Source: Chryseobacterium sp. S0630
GTDB lineage: Bacteria > Bacteroidota > Bacteroidia > Flavobacteriales > Weeksellaceae
Length of the DNA stretch: 61,100 bases
Assembly (NCBI RefSeq): GCF_024158915.1
Contig: NZ_JAMZGF010000029.1
Span: forward strand, 1-61,100
Reading direction: 5' to 3'
Below, in pieces: positions 19,301 to 25,878 of the stretch. Numbering within the stretch: the stretch's first letter is position 1; the number at the start of each line of letters is the position of its first letter. The position numbers were made by a program, and so were the translations under genes. The notes below the pieces were generated by a model. It was given only the letters and a program-made list of their open reading frames with translations. It ran no database searches and was not told the origin of the DNA.

Positions 19301-19891
19301 GTAGGAAAATTCTATTCTGTTGTACTTTACATCATCAATGTGATTGACTTTCCATTCAAGCTGACTTTGGGAATTTGGATTATTACCATAAATAGCAGTA
19401 TTTCCATTGGGATAATACACTATAAAATAAGAAGGACCGTAATTTGCTCCGTAAGAAGAAACACCATAAGATATTACCTTAATATTAGAATAATTTTCGG
19501 TTTGATATTCTGCTCCGTCTCCGCCATATGTTCCAGACTTCAATATTAATCTCTGACCATCTAATGCAAATCTGTCTTTATCATTATAATTAACTGCATC
19601 AATTACTCCGTCATGAAACTTTGTTGCCGAAATTCGTGTGATAGAGGATGCTCCCGAAACATTCCAACCCCAGCCAGCAATTCCATTTTTACTCTGACTG
19701 GAGTAGTTTAAAGTGATATTAGGTACAGCATTTTTTATACCTGGAAGATTGGCAATAGGTATAGTATAGTTGGCTCCCCCTGTGGAAGACACAGAGAAAT
19801 CACCTGTTGTCTGCCCGACAGCTTGTGCATTCAATAGTTTTGCCAGAAAGAAAAATGCTAGTAAAAAGTATATATTTTTTTTCATTTTCAT
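13370..19891 (-). CDS. Giant SpvB/RHS polymorphic toxin with a toxin-23-like C-terminus
   Basis: The protein has 2173 residues with a signal peptide ending at KLLNAQ (residue about 23). Domains in order: an SpvB/TcB-type N-terminus (GGANYTIPIANLPGIKNAVP and GIAGWGWNVSGASSITRI); FG-GAP/VCBS-like calcium repeats (FFTGDFNGDGLSDV, DLEGDGKADLF, DLNGDGKTDIV, DVNGDGKADLF); many YD/RHS repeats such as YTYDQYGRVSKK; then the RHS core (HRDYQGTISAISDQAG, QFDAWGNL, RFGYVLNNPLMYTDPSGE) ending near residue 1825. After it comes a Gly/Ala-rich hydrophobic stretch (about 1829-1910) and a beta-rich C-terminus with GDGHDRWRTAAM (about 2032-2043) and HIRHPIQN (about 2131-2138), which I recognise as polymorphic toxin type 23-like. 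It has no T9SS tail of its own; one is encoded 9 bases upstream as a separate protein. Confidence 0.9.
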   Translation of the reverse strand: MKMKKNIYFLLAFFFLAKLLNAQAVGQTTGDFSVSSTGGANYTIPIANLPGIKNAVPNITLNYSSQSKNGIAGWGWNVSGASSITRISATKFHDGVIDAVNYNDKDRFALDGQRLILKSGTYGGDGAEYQTENYSNIKVISYGVSSYGANYGPSYFIVYYPNGNTAIYGNNPNSQSQLEWKVNHIDDVKYNRIEFSYFKDNDNIYLSSVKYGGNPSVGSYTPVNTVNLVYKNRTRNEQMYVYGNTSYVITKELDKVEVLGNGQLFRKYQLTYDTTSLGYERLTQVQEFNGNGESVKPIIFEYDTTENGVINNPNAVISNVTPAYDSNNWKYLAGYFDNDASIDFFTYPNSKDKLYRFNSSQLLTTNSNVAGNLINIEKFSDIFSTKLLLTNNKFNNLDAVTTIGTGSIVSNQEVIKVNNYVSNSSYSSLDLVYTKTYSFPVAQNQSCVIIGGNDTRYAKIPKKFFTGDFNGDGLSDVIALTLPYSQTYTYYCGSTKLDPNGRPSPNCCEGDSTMEYSQAYLLDLNPNSPQTPINIGGNYVVKSSSRIYVGDLEGDGKADLFILNGGQITVYGVENNALVQKTVVNNSVINFDYPSYLTDLNGDGKTDIVIPTAEGSSNWFHLISNGQSFTQATKDISMVFRKSYVKNTCYNAANGNLDCGYVQQVIYYNFADVNGDGKADLFYHSIFAPYNYDVPGGAQWNYPYNTYGANYAIKEFGSVKYNMSNDPDGTANFSGENMMWNNMYTYNGCTANGTPMFLSNQNIVNQNLDYAFFGGDKIKYISFKKDNRVDTSLKRIKENDLVTNITYDAVMDNGGSSGTYVSDNSEQYPNVSLNLAPSIKLVKKIEKSFNGEMKIQEYRYKGAVVNMEGLGFIGFKGLARSSVYGGSVQPFWTISLQDPQKRGAVSESYVLKSVVDFNSPTSFISKTINSYNTSLSPNKVFTNLPTQVQQIDNLSGVTTNHYYDIYDTYNNPKKSRIVVTGGEKTTLIDYEDNPSGVSNQYYIGRPTKKTETQTLGNDIFSTEELFSYTNGLLAQSKKKGNNTDYITEDFVYDAFGNNIEKTLSATGVSPRTEKNQYDPSGRFAIKTTNIQGISTSYNYDSAFGLLLSTTNHLNQTLSYTYDDWQRKVQDKDIYNNITQYSYEWITSGDFSGGIKLKVTEATGATKETLSDNWGRIRIERGLSLNNKWIEKRTDYDILDKPFKVSEPYFSTSSPNKWTITEYDDYGRIVKTIYPTGKIITSSYNGLSATVVDGQKTQTITKDAWGNKIKMSDNGGDINYTYFANGSLKSSNYAGHVVSIEQDGWGRKIKLSDASVGGDYTYLYDNLGQILKEENPKGKTEYTYDQYGRVSKKNVTGDNTDIKINYSYNAQGLIDSETGTSNGVNDSYTYKYDNFYRLSEREENNGFAIFKKRYTYDNFGRVKKEIKETLYGSASSIVEVENNYASCGMLESITDSNGKLIWKLNNINEKVQVLSANFGNGTEISNTYDGNNFLSSVRHKNNVSGIVLGNDYTFEAATGLLKNRNSVAVQSGWYESFEYDSLQRLISWTDPNGTQSQTYDNYGRIDNNSDIGDYKYVDGNRYRKKEINLNPSGNAYYSVNQLQKIFYNSYKSPVSIIQDGYEMVKFGYNMHQTRSSSQYNYDKKFLKYGKNKIYSDDNTVEIVGYNYVGKVNGSALKTRIITYIAGNPYSAPAMYIKDFNGFGEVMSEGTHYLHRDYQGTISAISDQAGKVEERRQFDAWGNLVYFEKDGVKVDPKKADLLIERGYTGHEHFFQVGLIHMNGRMYDPKLHTFLSVDNYIQDPFNTQSYNRFGYVLNNPLMYTDPSGEVFVWAVVYVAAIVGAIMGATSYVGQAIQTGDWSWGKFGMSILGGAVSGAIMGTLTAATGGAAAALSWGAIAGYAATGFVGSFMSFNLDLGGGFSIGISPAIAFGNSFSVGASLSVSYRKGNLSFSAAIAGTYYNKHAGSGVSGWGYRYSAMIGYDSKDFSIGVGTNVWKGVHAQQTGIFRAGSGDFSLTYENDGSPFDKVGAGILGDGHDRWRTAAMTFNYRDFHAGFNLFTGERRSESYSYDEQHTMPELLHDDYYGNPDGKIGIGFGARNKYGAVQEIGPRYRLGAAYIGWGNYRIGIDSDRHIRHPIQNIGAHSIISPQPGFEVLSGGVKPYFQYQTINPFTSW

Positions 19892-19900
19892 GAATTTAAA

Positions 19901-20338
19901 TTATTGTTTTAAAACTTTATAGGTTAACTTTTCCCCTGTTTTCAAATGAAAAATAACCACATACATTCCTATAGGTTGATCGGATAAATCTAATGTGACC
20001 TTATTTTCTCTTTTGTCAAAAGGAATTTCCCTGTATTGAGTAAAGTTATAAGCCACATATTCAACTTTTTGAATCATTTCTCCCAGTTCAGGAGACCATA
20101 CAAGGTTGGCTTTATCCTTTGTTGGATTAGGATATATTTTGACCTGATAAGCTGATGGGGGAAATTCTTCTTTATCTGTTATTGTTTTATTAACAGATTT
20201 ACTCGTTGGAGAGCAGGCGGCACAGTATTGTCTGATAATCTGATTCCCTCCAATCTCATACTCAAATATGAGTGTCTGTGCTTTCAATCCTCCTATTGAT
20301 ATTAATAGGAGAAAAACTAAAAATAACTTTTTTCCCAT
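19901..20338 (-). CDS. Minimal T9SS type A sorting-domain protein
   Basis: The protein has 145 residues: a signal peptide (LLISIGGLKAQ, cleavage near residue 21), about 45 residues of linker with the Cys pair CAAC, then a complete T9SS C-terminal domain from VKIYPNPTKDKANLVW to GMYVVIFHLKTGEKLTYKVLKQ. The tail normally sends a large cargo through the outer membrane and is then cut off; here it has almost no cargo. It is the first gene of the operon and ends 9 bases before the giant RHS gene, which lacks such a tail. A non-covalent carrier or adaptor for the RHS protein is therefore a reasonable inference. The CAAC pair could form a disulfide. Confidence 0.85.
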   Translation of the reverse strand: MGKKLFLVFLLLISIGGLKAQTLIFEYEIGGNQIIRQYCAACSPTSKSVNKTITDKEEFPPSAYQVKIYPNPTKDKANLVWSPELGEMIQKVEYVAYNFTQYREIPFDKRENKVTLDLSDQPIGMYVVIFHLKTGEKLTYKVLKQ

Positions 20339-20464
20339 GTTATTGATTTTATATATCTACAAAAATCATTAAATTAAATAGCTTATGAAAGGACAATGCA
20401 TCTTAACTACGTTACTAAATAGACAAATTATCTAAAAAACAATATACCATTACCCTTTTTTAGA

Positions 20465-20472
20465 TATATTTG
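20465..20472 (+). promoter_or_regulatory. Possible -7 element of the divergent regulator
   Basis: TATATTTG matches TAnnTTTG and lies 21 bases upstream of the ATG at 20493. No TTG is found at the usual distance upstream, so support is partial. Confidence 0.4.
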
Positions 20473-20492
20473 CTAATAAAGCACAATGATCC

Positions 20493-21470
20493 ATGAAAAA
20501 TTATCAAAAAAATCTTTTTGACCTGTTATTAAAAGAATCTGGAGGAAAAAAGGAGTTGGTTGACATTATGATTGATAAATTAGCACTCTCAAATGATACA
20601 GCCTACAGAAGAATCAGTGGAAAAAGCCACATCACACTTAATGAAGGTATTTCCCTTGCTTCCCATTTCGGTATTTCTTTAGATTCAATACATGACTCCA
20701 ATCTTAATAATGCTGTAGTTAGCAAAGTACATGATATTTATAATATAGATGATTTGGAAAAATATTTTGAATCTTCTATTTATAATTTACAGAAGGTAAA
20801 AAATGCTAAACATGTTGAGTTTGTGTATGCGGCAAAAGATATTCCTCTTTTTTATTTAATGAAGTTTGAAAATTTGCGAAAATTCAAAATCTACACATGG
20901 CTGAAGCTGATGGATGCTGAATTCTTTTCAAAAAGAATAAGTTTTGAAGAATTTGAAGTACCTGAAAAGATTAAACAGAAAGGACTTTTACTCTCTCAAG
21001 TATACCATGATGTAAGCTCTACAGAAATATGGAGTAATGTTACTATTTATGCCATGCTTGAACAGCTTATTTATTTTCACCAATTGGAAATGATTAGCAC
21101 CCAAAGTGTGTTGAAGATATGTGTTGAAGTGATAAAAGTTCTGAAACAGATAGAAAATGAAGCTGTAAATGAGAGGAAAGATGGAAAACATGTGTATTTC
21201 AAATTGTATCAAAATGACCTTTTGATTATGAATAATACCGTTTTTATAAAATTTTTGGATCAAAAAATGCTTTTTTTGCCATATAATATCCTAAGCTATT
21301 ATTATACTTTGGATGAAAGGGTCTGTAATAATTACGAAAAAAGCCTCGAACTAATTCTGAAAAACTCTGAGTTACTTTCTTCAAATAACAAAGCTAGAAA
21401 TATATTTTTCAACAAAATGTATAAAAAAATCGAAGAAATAAAAAAAATATTGCCGATCAATGATCAATAA
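20493..21470 (+). CDS. HTH-domain regulator-like protein, divergent from the toxin operon
   Basis: The protein has 325 residues. Residues about 4-70 (LFDLLLKESGGKKELVDIMIDKLALSNDTAYRRISGKSHITLNEGISLASHFGIS) look like a helix-turn-helix unit: the segment SNDTAYRRISGKSHIT is the likely turn and recognition helix. The remainder (about 75-325) is alpha-rich and Lys/Ile/Leu-rich with no enzyme motif that I recognise; it resembles Bacteroidota HTH proteins with a long helical sensor region. There is no signal peptide, so it should be cytoplasmic. It shares a 154-bp intergenic region with the toxin operon and so is a natural candidate to control it; this is inference from position. Confidence 0.65.
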   Translation: MKNYQKNLFDLLLKESGGKKELVDIMIDKLALSNDTAYRRISGKSHITLNEGISLASHFGISLDSIHDSNLNNAVVSKVHDIYNIDDLEKYFESSIYNLQKVKNAKHVEFVYAAKDIPLFYLMKFENLRKFKIYTWLKLMDAEFFSKRISFEEFEVPEKIKQKGLLLSQVYHDVSSTEIWSNVTIYAMLEQLIYFHQLEMISTQSVLKICVEVIKVLKQIENEAVNERKDGKHVYFKLYQNDLLIMNNTVFIKFLDQKMLFLPYNILSYYYTLDERVCNNYEKSLELILKNSELLSSNNKARNIFFNKMYKKIEEIKKILPINDQ

Positions 21471-21567
21471 ACAAACTTGCTATGCATTAAAAGAATATAC
21501 AACTCAGACAAGCCAAAATTAATCAAAGTTTAACCTAAGAAATAGAGGAAGAGTCTTTACGAATGAT

Positions 21568-21575
21568 TATTTTTG
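21568..21575 (+). promoter_or_regulatory. -7 promoter element of ppk1-ppx
   Basis: TATTTTTG matches TAnnTTTG. It lies downstream of an alternative ATG at 21563, so that ATG would not be transcribed from here. This favours the ATG at 21596 as the ppk1 start. No clear -33 TTG. Confidence 0.45.
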
Positions 21576-21595
21576 ATAAAATATACACATTTAGA

Positions 21596-23668
21596 ATGTC
21601 AATACACTTTAATCCACGAGATATCACATGGCTTGCCTTTAATGAGAGAGTTTTGCAGGAAGCCATGGATGAAAAAGTTCCCTTACATTTAAGAATACGT
21701 TTTCTTGGAATTTTCTCCAACAATTTAGATGAATTTTTCAGAGTACGTGTTGCCGGATTAAAGCGTGCCATGGATTTTAAGGAAAAAGTGATTGCTGAAT
21801 CTTTCTACCAACCTCCTACCAAAATCCTTCAGCGAATCAATGAGATTGTCATGAGACAACAGCTGAATTTCGATAAAACCTGGAAAAAAATCCAGACCGA
21901 AATGGCTGATCATAAAGTTTTCATTAAAAATGCCAAAAACCTGACTGCAAAACAAAAAGAATTTGTCAGACAATATTTCGATGAAGTGGTAGAATCCAAT
22001 GTGATTCCGATTCTTCTTCATGAAAATACGCCTATGCCTTACCTGAGAGATAAGAGTCTTTATTTGGGAGTGGCCATGAGAAAAAAGGACTGGCAATATT
22101 CCAGCAATTATGCCATTATTGAAATTCCTTCCCGTTTTGTGGGAAGATTCGTATTGCTGCCAACTGAAGATCCCGAAGAAAAAAATGTCATGTTACTGGA
22201 AGATGTGATTACCTTTAACCTTCCGCACATTTTCTCTTATTTCGGGTATGATGAATTTGCAGCCAATGCATTTAAAGTAACAAAAGATGCCGAACTGGAT
22301 CTGGATAATGATATCAGAACCAACTTTGCAGAAAAAATAGAAAAAGGACTTAAAAACAGAAGAAAAGGGAAGCCTACCCGTTTTGTTTTTGATAAAGATA
22401 TGGATAAAGCTCTGTTGGAACTCCTTATCAGAAAACTAAACTTAACGAAAAAAGACAGCATCATTCCCGGAGGAAAAATTCATAATTTCAAACATTTCAT
22501 GGATTTCCCTGATGTTTTTGAAAAGTATGAAAGACCTGTAGAAAGAACTTCTTTTACGCATCAGGCGTTTGAGCATGGAGAAAGAGTAACTGATGTTATT
22601 TTAAAAGAAGATGTCCTTCTTACCTTCCCTTACCATAAATACAATCCGGTGATTGATCTTCTTCGTGAAGCCGCTATGGATCCGGATGTAAAATCAATAC
22701 AGATTACAGCATACCGTCTGGCAAGCAGTTCAAAAATCATTAATGCCCTGATCTATGCGGCCAGAAATGGTAAAGAAGTGACTGTAATGCTTGAGCTCCA
22801 GGCAAGATTTGATGAAGAATCCAATCTTGAATGGAAAGACATGCTGGAGCCTGAAGGAATTACTGTTCTTGTAGGAATTCCTAACAAAAAAGTACACGCC
22901 AAACTTTGTGTCATCAAAAAGAGAGCACACAATAAAACTATTCAGTATGGCTTTGTAAGTACCGGGAATTTCAATGAAAAAACGGCCAGAATATATGGTG
23001 ATCACCTGCTGCTGACTGCGGACCGTGGTATCATGGCGGATATCAATAAAGTCTTCAATGTTTTAAAAAAACCAAAAGATGACTTTATTCCTATTTTGAA
23101 AACTTGTAAAAATTTATTAGTTTGCCCTCAGTTTATGCGTGAAAAGATTGTTCACCATATCGATAAAGAAATCGAAGAAGCCAAGGCAGGAAGAAGAGCA
23201 GAGATCATTGTTAAAGTCAACTCAATGAGTGATCGAGCTTTGATTGAAAAAATATATGAAGCTGCCAAAGCCGGAGTGGTGACCAGAATGATCGTAAGAG
23301 GAATCTATTGTGCCGTCAATCAAAAGGAATTCAAAGAAAAAATAAAAGCCATCAGCATTGTAGATGAATACCTGGAACATGCCAGAGTTATGTATTTTTA
23401 CAATAAAGGGGCTGAAGATATGTACATTTCTTCCGCAGACTGGATGACCAGAAACCTGGATTACAGAATTGAAGCAGCCGCTAAAATTACTGATAAGAAC
23501 CTTAAGAAGGAATTAAAAGATATTCTGGACATCCAACTTAAAGATAACGTAAAGGCAAGGATTTTAGACAAAAAGCTGAGCAATGAATACGTAAGAAATG
23601 ATAAAAACGAATGCCGATCACAAATAGAAACCTATAAATATTTAAAAGCTAAAACAAACAAAAAATGA
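21596..23668 (+). CDS. ppk1: Polyphosphate kinase 1
   Basis: The protein has 690 residues from the ATG at 21596 (MSIHFNPRDITWLAFNERVL), the usual Ppk1 opening; the in-frame ATG at 21563 would add 11 unconserved residues and lies before the probable promoter element. Ppk1 reversibly makes polyphosphate from ATP. Landmarks are FSNNLDEFFRVRVAGLKR, PYHKYNPVIDLLREAA, ITAYRLASSSKIINALIYAA, KVHAKLCVIKK with the catalytic His, GNFNEKTARIYGDHLLLTA and a C-terminal MYISSADWMTRNLDYRIE. The last four bases overlap the ppx start (ATGA), so the two are translationally coupled. Synthesis and degradation of polyphosphate are thus encoded together. Confidence 0.97.
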   Translation: MSIHFNPRDITWLAFNERVLQEAMDEKVPLHLRIRFLGIFSNNLDEFFRVRVAGLKRAMDFKEKVIAESFYQPPTKILQRINEIVMRQQLNFDKTWKKIQTEMADHKVFIKNAKNLTAKQKEFVRQYFDEVVESNVIPILLHENTPMPYLRDKSLYLGVAMRKKDWQYSSNYAIIEIPSRFVGRFVLLPTEDPEEKNVMLLEDVITFNLPHIFSYFGYDEFAANAFKVTKDAELDLDNDIRTNFAEKIEKGLKNRRKGKPTRFVFDKDMDKALLELLIRKLNLTKKDSIIPGGKIHNFKHFMDFPDVFEKYERPVERTSFTHQAFEHGERVTDVILKEDVLLTFPYHKYNPVIDLLREAAMDPDVKSIQITAYRLASSSKIINALIYAARNGKEVTVMLELQARFDEESNLEWKDMLEPEGITVLVGIPNKKVHAKLCVIKKRAHNKTIQYGFVSTGNFNEKTARIYGDHLLLTADRGIMADINKVFNVLKKPKDDFIPILKTCKNLLVCPQFMREKIVHHIDKEIEEAKAGRRAEIIVKVNSMSDRALIEKIYEAAKAGVVTRMIVRGIYCAVNQKEFKEKIKAISIVDEYLEHARVMYFYNKGAEDMYISSADWMTRNLDYRIEAAAKITDKNLKKELKDILDIQLKDNVKARILDKKLSNEYVRNDKNECRSQIETYKYLKAKTNKK

Positions 23669-24549
23669 AGATAGCAGCGATAGACATAGGGAGTAATGCA
23701 GCCCGCCTTCTTATCAATGAAGTAAAGATTAATAACAGAAAGCCTGAATTCATCAAGCTCAACCTTCTCAGAATTCCTCTGAGACTGGGAATGGATGTTT
23801 TCACCATCGGAAAAATAGGTCCGGAAAGAGAAAAAATGGTTATTGATTCCATGAAAATCTTCAGTGACCTGATGAAAATATACAAAGTAGATCATTACAG
23901 AGCCTGTGCTACCAGTGCTATGCGTGATGCTGCCAACGGTAATGATATCATCAATCTGGTAAAAGATACATCAGGAATCAATATTGAAATTATTTCCGGT
24001 GATGAAGAAGCTACCCTGATTTATGAGAACCACGTAGCAGAAGGTCTTGACAAAGAATTTGCCTATCTATATATTGACGTTGGTGGAGGTTCTACAGAGC
24101 TTACCTTTTACGAAAATGGTAAAATGGTCTATGAAAAATCTTTCAATATCGGAACCATCCGTCTTCTCAATAATCTTGTGACGATGGACAACTGGAAAGA
24201 AATGAAGGATGAGATCAAAAAAAATATTGTCAGCAAAAAACCCATTGTTGCCATCGGGTCAGGAGGAAACATCAACAAAGTATTCTCTATGAGCAAAACC
24301 AAAGATGGGAAACCTATGTCTTTGTCTCATCTGAAAAAGGTGTACAAAGAATTCAATGAGCTTTCCGTAGAAGAAAGAATGACCAACTACAACCTGCGAG
24401 AAGACCGTGCCGATGTACTGGTATATGCTCTCGGTATTTTCAACAATGTGATGTCATGGTCTGATATTAACAGGATTTTTGTTCCAAAAATTTCCGTGGC
24501 AGACGGATTGATCCATAATATTTATAGTCAGCTGCAACATAAAAAGTAA
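23665..24549 (+). CDS. ppx: Exopolyphosphatase, Ppx/GppA family
   Basis: The protein has 294 residues, the short form without the long C-terminal domain of enterobacterial Ppx. The acetate/sugar-kinase fold motifs are IAAIDIGSNAARLLINE at the start, YLYIDVGGGSTELTFYENGK in the middle and VAIGSGGNINK. It hydrolyses terminal phosphate from polyphosphate or (p)ppGpp. It overlaps ppk1 by ATGA and is followed by a terminator at 24568. Confidence 0.93.
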   Translation: MKIAAIDIGSNAARLLINEVKINNRKPEFIKLNLLRIPLRLGMDVFTIGKIGPEREKMVIDSMKIFSDLMKIYKVDHYRACATSAMRDAANGNDIINLVKDTSGINIEIISGDEEATLIYENHVAEGLDKEFAYLYIDVGGGSTELTFYENGKMVYEKSFNIGTIRLLNNLVTMDNWKEMKDEIKKNIVSKKPIVAIGSGGNINKVFSMSKTKDGKPMSLSHLKKVYKEFNELSVEERMTNYNLREDRADVLVYALGIFNNVMSWSDINRIFVPKISVADGLIHNIYSQLQHKK

Positions 24550-24567
24550 CAACAAACAATACGATTG

Positions 24568-24597
24568 AAAGCCGGCCATTTTGAGCTGGCTTTTTAT
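24568..24597 (+). terminator. Terminator of ppk1-ppx
   Basis: AAAGCCGGC (24568-24576) pairs with GCTGGCTTT (24585-24593), with one G-T wobble, followed by a T tract. Confidence 0.85.
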
Positions 24598-24618
24598 TTT
24601 GTCATCCATTTCCGCAAT

Positions 24619-24652
24619 GTCATTGCGAGGAGCAAAGCGACGAAGCAATCTC
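24619..24652 (+). repeat. Extragenic repeat, GTCATTGCGAGGAGC type
   Basis: The 34 bases run from GTCATTGCGAGGAGC to GAAGCAATCTC. A second copy in the opposite orientation with a few substitutions lies at 57118-57152. This type of element occurs between genes in many bacterial genomes; its function is unknown. Confidence 0.7.
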
Positions 24653-24658
24653 TTGCAT

Positions 24659-24753
24659 TAAGTTTTGGTTAAAACCAATAGCGAGTTGGCTCATTTTTTA
24701 AGCTGGCTGGGCTTTCTTCGACCCCGCTAAGAATCATAACCCACCCCTATTGA
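24659..24753 (+). repeat. Degenerate copy of the two-hairpin intergenic repeat
   Basis: It begins with AAGTTTTGGTTAAAACCAA, a TTGGTTAAAACCAA hairpin, and ends with CCCACCCCTATTGA, paralleling CCCACTTCTATTGA of the copy at 52747-52812. The middle is diverged. See the complete copy at 54217-54286. Confidence 0.5.
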
Positions 24754-24783
24754 ATTATTGAATCCAGACATTTAAGACAACAT

Positions 24784-24866
24784 CTTTTTACTTTTTACTT
24801 TTTACTTTTTACTTTTTACTTTTTACTTTTTACTTTTTACTTTTTACTTTTTACTTTTTACTTTTA
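24784..24866 (+). repeat. Tandem heptamer array (CTTTTTA), 11 full units
   Basis: Eleven exact copies of CTTTTTA run from 24784 to 24860 and a shortened unit CTTTTA ends at 24866. The perfect units and their position just upstream of the SDR gene suggest slipped-strand length variation. Confidence 0.97.
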
Positions 24867-24937
24867 ATTAAAAAAAAATCCTAATTTTAAAGTAAAACCT
24901 CATCCTCATCCGTCTTACCCATATCAATAGCAAAGCA

Positions 24938-25591
24938 ATGAACCCAATCAAAATAATTCTTACAGGAGCTACAGGAATGGTAGGCGAAGGTGTTTTAATG
25001 GAATGTCTTGAAAATCCAAATGTCTCTGAAATCCTGAGTATAAGCCGAAAACCATCTGGAAAAACACATCCCAAGCTTAAAGAATACTTTATTCCTGACT
25101 TTTTGTCAATAAATCTGAATGACGAAAAGCTAAAAGGATATGATGCCTGTTTTTTCTGTGCAGGAATAAGCAGTGTAGGGATGAATGAGGAAGAGTATAC
25201 CAAAATTACTTACGATACAACCCTTCACTTTGCAAAAGCTGTTTTGAATCAAAATCCTGAAATGGTATTCAACTATGTTTCCGGAGCAAGTACAGACAGT
25301 ACAGAGAGTGGAAAACTGATGTGGGCACGTGTAAAAGGCAGAACTGAGAATGATTTGAAAAGAATGAATTTCAGAGGAGCGTATAATTTTCGTCCCGGAT
25401 TCATGAAACCCGTTGAAGGTCAAATACATGTAAAATGGTTTTTTAAACCTATTATTTGGATTTTTCCTGTATTTTTTCAATCAAAATCATTAACTTTACA
25501 TGAAGTGGGTAGAGCAATGATCAATGTGACACAAAAAGGGTACCCTACATCTACTTTAGAAATTAGAGATATTAAAAATTTAGCGATATGA
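24938..25591 (+). CDS. NAD(P)-binding SDR/epimerase-like protein
   Basis: The protein has 217 residues. The N-terminal Rossmann motif TGATGMVGEG (residues 9-18) binds the dinucleotide, and FFCAGISSVG (about 71-80) is the second strand-turn of extended/atypical SDRs. The usual YxxxK pair is not seen; instead there is a conserved VSGASTDSTESGKLMWARVKGRTE stretch typical of the short NAD-dependent epimerase-like group. Substrate unknown. It overlaps the next small gene by ATGA, and an 11-unit heptamer repeat sits 72-154 bases upstream, which could affect its expression. Confidence 0.85.
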   Translation: MNPIKIILTGATGMVGEGVLMECLENPNVSEILSISRKPSGKTHPKLKEYFIPDFLSINLNDEKLKGYDACFFCAGISSVGMNEEEYTKITYDTTLHFAKAVLNQNPEMVFNYVSGASTDSTESGKLMWARVKGRTENDLKRMNFRGAYNFRPGFMKPVEGQIHVKWFFKPIIWIFPVFFQSKSLTLHEVGRAMINVTQKGYPTSTLEIRDIKNLAI

Positions 25592-25737
25592 GAGACATGT
25601 TAAAAAGAATTGTTCTGGTTATTTTTGTACTCTTGCTTGTGACTGCTGTTTCAGGATATTTTTATATGCAGAAACATCCTTTGGAAGGAAATAAATCAGG
25701 AACGATTTTAAATTTTTCTGGAAAATCAGGAAAATAA
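25588..25737 (+). CDS. 49-residue single-pass membrane protein
   Basis: ATG at 25588 overlaps the SDR stop codon as ATGA, and the frame runs to TAA at 25735-25737. It encodes MRDMLKR followed by a hydrophobic segment of about 20 residues (IVLVIFVLLLVTAVSGYFY) and a short polar, Gly/Ser/Lys-rich tail. The start overlap and the clean charge-hydrophobic-polar layout argue for a real gene translated together with the SDR protein. Family not recognised. Confidence 0.6.
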   Translation: MRDMLKRIVLVIFVLLLVTAVSGYFYMQKHPLEGNKSGTILNFSGKSGK

Positions 25738-25878
25738 TTTCATTCTAAAGTTTCTCATTCGGATATAATTTTACTTCTTATCGGAAATAACCCTATTTTT
25801 TAAACATTTCTTAAAATTCCATTAAAATAGTTGCGAAACATAAAGTTCATTTTTGTATTTATTTAATTGAAGCAAAAA

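Larger units (their letters stand above)
24550..24937. other. 388-bp intergenic region with terminator and four repeat types
   Basis: No gene is supported here. In order it contains the ppx terminator, a GTCATTGCGAGGAGC-type extragenic repeat, a degenerate copy of the two-hairpin repeat, and the (CTTTTTA) heptamer array ending about 77 bases before the SDR gene. Confidence 0.8.

Noticed and set aside
24784..24866. CRISPR or origin iterons
   Set aside because: Seven-base units without spacers; no cas genes, dnaA boxes or replication genes nearby.
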